Shown here piece by piece: positions 56,401 through 64,000 of a stretch of 64,000 bases of DNA. Source of the DNA: Vandiemenella viatica (lineage: Eukaryota > Arthropoda > Insecta > Orthoptera > Morabidae); the NCBI GenBank assembly GCA_031002005.1, contig JARYHS010008074.1, positions 350,262,932 through 350,326,931 on the forward strand, read 5' to 3'. Under the pieces are notes generated by a model. That model did not search any database, had not been told where the DNA came from, and worked only from the letters and a program-made list of their open reading frames with translations. Every line of letters starts with the position of its first letter. The first letter of the stretch is position 1. The translations under genes were made by a program, and so were the position numbers.

Positions 56401-57936
56401 TGCCATATATCAGTAATCTTGCCTAAAACTTCCCCAAAGGGAGTCTATTACATATAGTTCTACAGAAAGGGTCTTTTGTAAAAAAATTCAGAATAGTAAA
56501 GCACTTAAACCATTTTCGCAAAGACCATAAGATCTGAATAAAGTAAATATTGTAAGCACCTTAGAATTTTGTCAAATTCTAGCTCCTCACCTTTAGGCAT
56601 AGGGGGGGAAGCTAACTTTTCAGTAACAGATAGTTTCGTTGCTTATATAGGTTAGGAGAGTGACGCTTTATAGAGCATGCAGATACAATGACCAAACAGA
56701 CTAAATAAACCCTTTTTGAAGCAGTAAAGGTATTCAAAAGTTAATAAAAGACCTAAATAAACTTTCCATGACAGTAAGAAAACATTATCTTGGTCGGAAA
56801 TAGGTTAATTCACATAAATTCAATTTCTAAACAATAAACTTTGCTATAGGTAAATTTCACCATTTCTAAACCAATTTAAATGCAGTAAAGACTGTTAGTA
56901 TTTAATAAAAGCCTTATATAAACTTTGTATCACAGTTAACAAACTCTAAGTCAACCAAAAATAAAATAATCAATAATAATTCAGTTTTGAAACAATGAAC
57001 TTTCACCATAGGAGCATTTCGTCATTTCTAAACCAATTTAAGAGCAATAAAGTGGCTCAACATTTAATAAAACAACTAAATTAACTTTCTATAATGATAT
57101 AAAAACCTTCTACTAACCTGAAAGGTGATAATCCATAATAATTCAGCTCACCAAACAATAGATTTTTGATATTTGGTATTTCACTATTTCTGCACACTTT
57201 TAAATGAAATAAAGTAGTTTTAAAGGAATAATAATTTAATAAAAGAATAAATTCACTAAAATTCCGCAGTTTCTGGACGTGTAAATAACTTAAATCAATT
57301 TTTAAACACTTCGTTAGATGCACTCCACTTTTAACATTTTTTATCACAGAATCCTAGTAAGCTTTCGGAATAAAAAGTAGATTTCTTGAAAGACTAAAAA
57401 ATCTAATATCACCTATATTAATTTCAGGCAATTCCATGCAGTAGAACAGATTTTATAAAGATTTTAGAAATTATTTCATCATGAAACCACGTGCCAAGTT
57501 TAGGAATTTATTACAGCCAATCGAAGTTAGATACAGAGATGAGACAACTTTCAAAATACGTAATTTAATTCAGAGAATATTTTGGTAATTTTACATTTTC
57601 GATAAAAGCAATAGAAGTAAAGTTATTAAATTAAAACACATATATCATTTTAGTAAATTTTGTCAAAGCTGTGATTTCACTATCCGGGCGTCAATCTTAA
57701 TAAAACTTACACCATTAAACTCAGGAATTTTTGGAGAACACGTTGACATAAATATTATTTAAATAAATTGCGATTTGGCAGAAATGACGAAATTATGCAA
57801 ACTTAAAAGAGTACGTATTCCCCCAAGCAGAAAGTAGGTCGCCTCATACGCGTAAGTTAAAATAGATCTTTAAAACCAAGCACTTAAAGTTACTCACTGC
57901 ATATCCACTGATTCTCTATTAGAAAAGTCTAAACAC
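56401..57936. other. No gene; weak internal repeats
   Basis: A loosely repeated block (TTCTAAACCAATTTAA, then AGTAAAG or AATAAAG, then TTTAATAAAA) recurs near 56865, 57035 and 57195, spaced roughly 160-170 bp, suggesting a very old tandem repeat. Nothing else. Confidence 0.45.
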
Positions 57937-58427
57937 TGTCAGCCTTTAATTACCGTATATCTGTTTGGTTACCGAGTTAGCTAGGGCCTACTTTGATTAG
58001 GCAGCAGTAGAAAGCTGCGCTTAGGCTGTGACGTCATAGAACCTATATAATCTGGTGCGGGCATGATACTCCATCTTTAATTCTTTTGCAAGCTGAGCAG
58101 TATGTGCGTATAGTCTGTGTAAGTGTTGGGTCGGTTGGGAGAAAGGCGGTTGAGTAGAAGCTACCGAGTCAGCCATCTTGGGACTTTGGTGTATGGCGCG
58201 CATAACTCGTAACATGAACTTGTAAATTTACATCAGGGGTTCGGTCGGTTCTAATATCTCTCCACAACTTGCAAACTTTTGGAAAAGAGTGTTCGATTTG
58301 CCAGCTCAACTGTTAAATGCTATTTTGAACTTTTGATTTTATTTTAAATAAATTTGAAATTTTCGGAAAGTGAACTGTTTTTATTTCATAGTTATCTTAC
58401 AACCTTTTCTCTATTTGTGGTGTAACA
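57937..58427 (+). mobile_element. LTR-like segment (candidate solo/truncated LTR) or promoter
   Basis: Starts TGTCAG and ends TGTAACA. Inside, in order: a CRE-type TGACGTCA (58029-58036), TATATAA (58044-58050) and AATAAA (58347-58352), consistent with U3-R-U5. TGGCGACC at 58435, 7 bp after the end, could be a primer-binding site. No gag-pol follows and no second LTR is in the window. The same signals could equally be a host promoter. A YY1-like GCCATCTTG occurs near 58172. Confidence 0.35.
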
Positions 58428-58440
58428 AATATTGTGGCGA

Positions 58441-58886
58441 CCTCAAGCATTTAAGTTGAGTTATCCGGCTGCATGGTAAAGTCTAAATTATTTCGTAAAT
58501 TTTCCATAGAACTTTAAGTCAACATCAAGAGTAAGTTGAGGCGCTAAGGCTATACTTCAGCCCCGGTATCACCCTAGGGTCTTACAATATCTCAGACGTA
58601 ATGGACTTTGCTGAATACATTCACACGAGTAAATCATGAAATTATGGTCAATTTGATGTATAATATGCATAGGCTAGGGATTTTATTTAAAAAGATATGT
58701 CAATTTTAAGTCATACTACGACATGTGCTTGGCTGGTGTGAAGTATAAAGGTTTAAGTTTTTGATGAAAGAGAAGAACTATTCCAAATTTAAATATCATA
58801 GTTTGTTGTACGTGGAAATATTCTAAATAAAAATTTGTGTAGTTAAGTAAATTCTAAGTATACATGCTTTTGGTAGGCGTCATATT
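58441..58886. other. No gene seen
   Basis: If the LTR reading is right this would be a 5' leader, but no coding sequence follows. Confidence 0.45.
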
Positions 58887-59045
58887 AATGAAATATTCCA
58901 CTTACTTTTTCGGGATTCGCGCTGCTTTTTTCGAATACAAGTGAGTATCACTTGTATACAGCCCAGGTTGGGCGCCGAAACGTTGGTAGTAATACGTCGA
59001 AAAAAGCAGCGTGAATCTCGAAAGAGTAAGTGGAACATTTCATTA
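58887..59045. repeat. Hairpin element with ~48-bp inverted arms
   Basis: The left arm (TATTCCACTTACTTTTTCGG, ATTCGCGCTGCTTTTTTCGA) pairs with the right arm (TCGAAAAAAGCAGCGTGAAT, GAAAGAGTAAGTGGAACA), separated by about 60 bp containing GGGCGCCGAAACGTTGG. The outer ends extend to AATGAAAT and ATTTCATT. It is a MITE-like foldback or paired retroelement ends. Confidence 0.75.
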
Positions 59046-59819
59046 AATTCTAGGTATGGTTTTTAATAAAGTAAAAAAAAAATTGAGAAAAATATGTAGA
59101 AAGATATGATTAGGTGCAGAAAATCAAGAAAATTCCAAGGATTACAACTATAACAACAGCTTCACAAAAAGCTTGAAATTTAGGAGGGTAAAGTAGGATT
59201 TTCAAAGTTTAACTGTAGAAGCATTGTTTCACTTTTACCTCGCTTGAATGCTTACATAACAGATCAGAAGTTAAAATTTAAGAAAAGCACTATTGAGAAG
59301 TAAATGGGGGTCTCCAAAATTTGAACAAATTCCATCTAGTAACATGTGTAAATTACAATCTGAAATAGGGAGGAGTTAGCAAGATATTACATTAAGAAGT
59401 TTCAGCCTGATGCCACGCTGGCAGAAAAAATATGGTGCAATGGCTATTAATCACACTTTACTCCCAGATTAAGTAGGTACAGTAACGTAACAGACACCAT
59501 AAGGTAGGGAAAATTTCAATAAGGAATATGGTCGAAAAATCTCAGCAGAGGAGTGTATCCTAAAAGATATTACCAGAAAATTGAAACACGACTTCTATTG
59601 GGTATAATGGACAAACTATACGATTTTATGAAAAAGCTGTCACAGATAAATAAGAAAGATCCAGTAAAAATTTCAGATGGATAGGAGCAAATTGAGAGGC
59701 TGAGGAGCTTTTACCAACTCAATTTTCTTATGAACAGGCAGCCATGTTGTCATCTGTGACGCAGTTTTCGGCAGTACTTGGTCGCAGTAAGGTGTGTGTT
59801 TAAATGGCTATGTAGAACA
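59046..59819. other. No gene seen
   Basis: AT-rich flank of mariner III. Confidence 0.5.
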
Positions 59820-59821
59820 TA

Positions 59822-61122
59822 CGAGGGGGGATCAAATATAAACGGGATTTTATTTTTATTTAAATTCATTTATTGAAAAACACAAGGTAATTACAATTTA
59901 TTTTTCCACATAGTTTCCTGCTTTGGAAATACATTTTTCCCATAATATAGGAAGCTTTTTGATGCCCTTATCATAAAAAGAACATGGTCGTGTCACCAGC
60001 CAGTTGCGCACGAAGTCTTCAACACTCTCTTCATCTTCGAATCTTTGCCCTCCTAGAGCTTCTTTAAGAGGTCCAAACAAATGGAAATCGCAGCGCGATA
60101 AGTCCGGACTGTAAGGAGGGTGATAAAGTGTAGTCCAGTGCATTTCCTGTAGTTTAGAGACAGTTAAGAGATGCAGTATGGGGTCGCGCATTGTCGTGGA
60201 GGAGAATGACCTGTCGAATCGGTTGGTCTCTTCTTTTGCGGCGATATGCAACTCTCGCCTTGTTCAACAACTCTAAGAAGTAAGCAGCATTGCTTGTGCG
60301 TCGCTCACGCAAAAAATCAATCAGCAAAATGCCTCGCCGATCGAAAAAAATGGTTGAAAGAACCTTGCCAGCTGACAGTCGAGTCTTTGCTTTCACTGGT
60401 GTTGCCTCCCCTTTCCTCCGCCACTCCTTACTGGCCCCTTTGGATTCTGGAGTGTAATTGGTGAACCCATGTTTCATCGCAGGTGACGATCCGACTCAAA
60501 AATACATCACCTTCTCCCGCAAACCTTGCTGTAAGCCTCTGACAGACTTCCAAACATCTCAACTTCAGATTTACGGTCAAAAGGTGAGGGGCCCCATCTG
60601 GAACACACTTTACGGAACTGTAGGTGTTTTGTAATGATTGCTTGACAGCTCCCATAACTGATTCCGACTTGTTCTGCAATTCCTGATACTCTCTCCCGCC
60701 GATCGAGGTCAATAATGTCTTTAACCACACGAATGTTTTCGTCTGTAACGCTGGTCCGGGGATGGCGATCGTGTTGCTGATTTTCCACGTGTTCTCATCC
60801 TTCCTTGAACGTTTTATGCTAGAAAAACACACGCGTCCTTGAAAATGTTTGATCACCGAACTGTGCAGTCAATCTCTGGCAAATTTCCGTCACTGTAACT
60901 CCTTCAAGAGCAAGACATTTTATAATAATGCGTTGCGCAGTGAAGGGGTGCACCTGTTGCTCCGACATTGTGAGCGTTACTGACTAAATGGCGGGAAATA
61001 TCTAACAGCATGCTCTCCCCACTCCTAATGGTCCCGCCTAAGCATAGCAGAAGCGCGGGGTCAGTACTGCCAATTGTTGATTTTCGGGAATAACAATCCC
61101 GTTTATATTTGATCCCCCCTCG
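59822..61122 (-). mobile_element. mariner element III, complete
   Basis: 1301 bp between TA pairs (59820-59821, 61123-61124). The TIRs are identical for 28 bp, CGAGGGGGGATCAAATATAA plus ACGGGATT. The perfect ends suggest the youngest mariner in the window. Confidence 0.95.
59898..60968 (-). pseudogene. mariner transposase pseudogene III
   Basis: From ATG at 60968 (MSEQQVHPFTAQRIIIKCLA) to the stop at 59898 there are exactly 357 codons' worth of sequence, the normal mariner size. The frame wanders through compensating small indels, with a stop near 60819 and others. Motifs: helix-turn-helix region with RVSGIAEQVGISYGSCQAII, first Asp in IVTCDETWVHQ, second in ILLHDNARPHTA, third in YSPDLSRCDFHLF (ordinary D34D spacing is plausible across a frame change), and end KAGNYVEK. 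It is related to copy I (shared FRKVCSRW and GILLIDFL strings) but has a different TIR. Confidence 0.88.
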
Positions 61123-61124
61123 TA

Positions 61125-61953
61125 GCTATAGTCACCATACAGATGACAATTTGGCCAGGGTGTCTGGGACATGTCAAAAAGGGATTTTCTAAGGCTTTCA
61201 TTATCTTGGGGGAGATGTGAAAGATTCACCGAAGTTGTGGACTTAAGTGAGTTTCTAGTTGCTGCATTCGTTAATGGATGTGTATGTGAGATGCCTTTCT
61301 TATGGCTTACAACTGATACCAGTTAAACTACAACAGTTTTCAAAATATACAGTTTTTGATAAAGTGACTTTTTTTTTTATTTGTCTGTGCAATCTTATAC
61401 TTGTTAGCTATTACAAGTTAAATTAATAACTTGCCAACTGTTGTTCCAGAAACCCTGCAACTTACAAATCTGATTTCAAGTAGTGTAAACTGTATCAGTA
61501 ATGGTTGGAGCTTCAAGCAATCGGCTGTGCACAGCTGCCAACAGCAAAATCGCTTGACAATTCCTCTGTGGTATAATTGGAATAGGTAGTATACGTTGAA
61601 GTTTCTCCTGCCTTCAGTTCTGACATGGGATTAGTTTTCAATTCTTGTACCAGTTCACCCTGGTCTTCCAGTTTTCATTATTTGATTCATATTTGACATG
61701 ATTTGGTGGAAACTTTGACAAGAAGTACTTTGAACAAGAATTTTGGATGTGAAAAACTATATCATACAGCACAAGAGCATCATTTGCTCAAGTTTTGTCA
61801 ATATTTTTGCAATGTTACACTTTACTATCGAGGTTTTGTAACAATTGACTTTTCCACCCAGTCAATACATCTATTGTCTGTGAGGATACTGTAGTAAAAG
61901 ATAGTATGACGGTTTTAAATTATGGCATTCTTTTCCTCATTCTTATGTTTCAG
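61125..61953. other. No supported gene
   Basis: A 63-codon plus frame at 61703-61894 may belong with the candidate exon that follows, but has no recognised content. Confidence 0.45.
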
Positions 61954-62091
61954 GCCATACATATGGCAGCTGATGTCAATTTGTTTCCTCATGAGGAGCT
62001 GACACATCAGTATTGTATACCTTTGGCTAACAAATTATTTAGTGTTAAAAGACAACTTTCCCAGTATAACACTAAAACTATTTTTATATAA
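61954..62091 (+). CDS. Possible plus-strand terminal exon (weak)
   Basis: A good acceptor (TTCTTTTCCTCATTCTTATG TTTCAG) is followed by 45 codons (AIHMAADVNLFPHEELTHQY...) and TAA. AATAAA occurs about 65 bp later near 62155. No upstream exon is identified and the family is unknown. It would lie inside an intron of the minus-strand gene. Confidence 0.25.
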   Translation, partial: AIHMAADVNLFPHEELTHQYCIPLANKLFSVKRQLSQYNTKTIFI

Positions 62092-62473
62092 TATACACCA
62101 CTTTGGAAAATGTGAAAAAACTGAATAACAAAACCAACTATTTCTATAAAGGCAAATAAAAGCTTGGATATTCCAGAATTGTTATGCATTTTAAAATGGT
62201 GAAATATAAATTACATTTAAATAATAACAGCCTTGACCTAGCAGGATACGGAATGATGATGAATATTTTTTTATTATAAATTTCCATTCTTATCAAAACA
62301 ATAATATAAATGGACAAAATGGAAGTAAGAATTGTCCAAATTAAAACTGTGAACTTGGTCAGCACGTTAAGAAATAATTCAAAAATAAGACTATAATTTT
62401 GTGTGGTCTTAGTGGCCTGGTAGCCCTAATATGTAAAGAATACCAACAGTTTACTGTGAATCTGAATGTCCTT
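62092..62473. other. No gene seen
   Basis: AT-rich sequence. Confidence 0.5.
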
Positions 62474-62716
62474 TTTTTCACTTACGGCTTTATGCCTCGT
62501 CGATATCAAGGAGGTTATTAGAGATGGGATGGGACTGGAGAAAAGGAATGGGAAGGAATTTGGCCATGGCAGTTTGAAGGAAGCATTCTGGCATCTGCCC
62601 AGAGTGATTTGGCAAAACCATGGAAAACCCAAATCTGGATGCCTGGACGGGGATTCGAACCACTGTCATCCCGAATGCAAGGCCAGAGCGTTAACCGCAC
62701 ACTCACCACACTCGGT
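62474..62716 (-). mobile_element. SINE family A, near full length
   Basis: Reverse-strand copy with tail block ACGGCTTTATGCCTCGTCGA, the core, B box GGTTCGAATCCCC at about 62650-62662 and head GAGTGTGGTGAGTG. It lies just downstream of the host exon at 62796-62905 in transcription order. Confidence 0.88.
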
Positions 62717-62795
62717 CCGAACAACTAATCATCACAGCATATTTCAATTTTACAAAGCAAAACTTGGTCAGAGGTAAAAAGGGAAGATTACTTAC

Positions 62796-62905
62796 AGGGT
62801 CTACATTGATTTCCAGTGGTGCTTTTAATCTTTCAATGTCTTGAGCCGTTTTTCCATGCGCCAGAAGAGAACCGTTCATAGAAGACATTGAAGAAGCTTG
62901 TGTTT
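62796..62905 (-). CDS. Host-gene exon 1 of those in window
   Basis: Minus strand, 110 bp, bounded by a strong acceptor (TTTTCTCTTACAG) and a GTAAGT donor. It starts with 2 nt completing a codon and then reads 36 codons to a phase-0 end: TQASSMSSMNGSLLAHGKTA, then QDIERLKAPLEINVDP. No stop and no transposon resemblance. The next exon (49317-49521) starts in phase 0, as required, after a 13.3-kb intron. Not recognised; the sequence could be a conserved short helical stretch. Upstream exons lie outside the window or are not recognised. Confidence 0.68.
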
Positions 62906-64000
62906 CTGTAAGAGAAAAGAAATCTATTTAGTAGTGCTTCTAGAGAAAAAATAGTAAAATCTCATAGAAAATTAAGCATCAGAAACGTCAAAACAAAATA
63001 GAGTAATGAAGTAACAAGTGTTTGAAAAACATGGCCAGGCTAGATTCTGCATGTCCAGTTGTTATTCATATTAGGAAATGGTTCCTTGTTCAAGATATGA
63101 ATTTAGGAATACCAAAACAATTTTATTAGAAATCTCTACCAAAAATCTTAACTCAGTAGCTAAGCTAACTGCATATAGCCTTCCACTCCAATTTCAAACT
63201 TTCTAATTCAGTGTCTGCATTAAAACAACCTCCCAGCTGATGAAATGATTGTTTTCTCTACATTTAGCACATTTACATAATATATTTAACTAATTTCACT
63301 AGATAATGTGTAATTTTTTTTCTACCTAATAAAGTACTATCACAAAAAAAAAATTTAACAGATGAACATTTGATAATGTTTTAATTCACATTTAATTCAT
63401 CACAAAAACTGTTCTTTCAAAACTGACATCATAACATCTATGAATCAAATATAGATTCAAATCAATTTAAAAAAACCTACCAATTTGAAAAGAATTATTT
63501 ATTTAAGTAGGACATATTATAAACTGAAATAAGGGACAAAGGACAAATTAAACAAAAGAAAATTCCATATCATAATATTAATTAAACGAAAATAAAATGA
63601 ATTACTTCACACAGACACACCTATCATTCTGAACATTTCTGAGAAAATATATTCAGCAATCATACTGATGGGTGTTTTACATAACTTTGAGTGATTGCAA
63701 TGGCATTTACAATTTTCAAGTTAAAGCCCCAGTCAAATACAAGCGAACTATCCCTGCAGATTTGGTAGTAGATAGGATTGCATCATCCTAGTCAAACAGT
63801 TTGCAGCCTACCACATGATGGAACTCTAGTCCACAGTGGACCAGTAACAGGTTGTGAATTTTGCAGACTTCGCAACAAACAGTGGTGGACAAGGTGTAAA
63901 ATCTCATTCAGTGCATGTGGAAGTATATGTTTTTAAATGGCACTCAGCATTCAAAGGGTTATAAAAAAAGGCTGAAACTGGTGAAAGACACAATGAAACT
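62906..64000. other. No gene seen; probable intron
   Basis: AT-rich sequence upstream (in transcription order) of the host exon. No convincing splice-bounded frame. Confidence 0.5.

Noticed and set aside
58021..58215. 64-codon minus ORF over the LTR-like segment
   Set aside because: Lies across promoter-like sequence, no homology recognised.

Overview
The window looks like nuclear DNA of a large-genome arthropod, most likely a hemimetabolous insect (orthopteran-like; the species cannot be fixed). The reasons are AT-rich sequence, very long introns, many decayed transposons of classes typical of insects (mariner, Tc1, Helitron, RTE, Penelope-like, hAT, tRNA-derived SINEs), simple repeats, and no bacterial-style gene packing. 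Almost all recognisable coding sequence belongs to mobile elements. The one probable host gene is on the minus strand: splice-bounded exons at 62796-62905, 49317-49521 and probably 33652-33782 (perhaps also 16159-16239) are mutually phase-compatible, with introns of 13-17 kb filled by transposons. I do not recognise its product.

Layout. 1-1885: a mariner inserted in a Penelope-like element (PLE). 3080-4085: a degenerate tandem repeat with a SINE in it. 5606-13135: the most interesting object, a DNA transposon with terminal inverted repeats (TIRs) of about 520-530 bp and a candidate 3-bp target duplication. It encodes a broken protein with an XPG/FEN1-like acidic motif series and a C-terminal CXC-type cysteine finger (Academ-like). 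A nearly full-length RTE-type retrotransposon (6051-9445, 14-bp target duplication) sits inside its left TIR. 13430-14935: a second, decayed copy of that RTE family. 16-21 kb: SINEs, a canonical Penelope endonuclease fragment and a hAT relic split by a SINE. 25.8-29.6 kb: a Tc1 fragment followed by PLE pieces in alternating orientation, including a large palindrome. 30.1-36 kb: a short inverted-repeat element, a complete decayed mariner, a Helitron helicase tail with a Helitron 3' end, and a Jockey-like reverse transcriptase relic. 37-40.7 kb: a full SINE with target duplication and a perfect 355-bp tandem duplication. 41-47.6 kb: two head-to-head PLEs (one lacking its endonuclease region), a truncated Helitron, and a non-autonomous Helitron built on 147-bp tandem repeats. 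48.4-56.4 kb: more alternating PLE pieces, two SINEs, and an RTE-like element inserted in one PLE. 57.9-61.1 kb: an LTR-like segment, a hairpin element and a mariner with a perfect 28-bp TIR.

There is no operon logic. The elements are independent insertions whose nesting gives relative ages: RTE is younger than the Academ-like element, the 52.8-56.2 kb RTE is younger than its PLE host, mariner I is younger than PLE-A, and a SINE is younger than the hAT relic. The host gene, if real, is transcribed right to left through most of the array.
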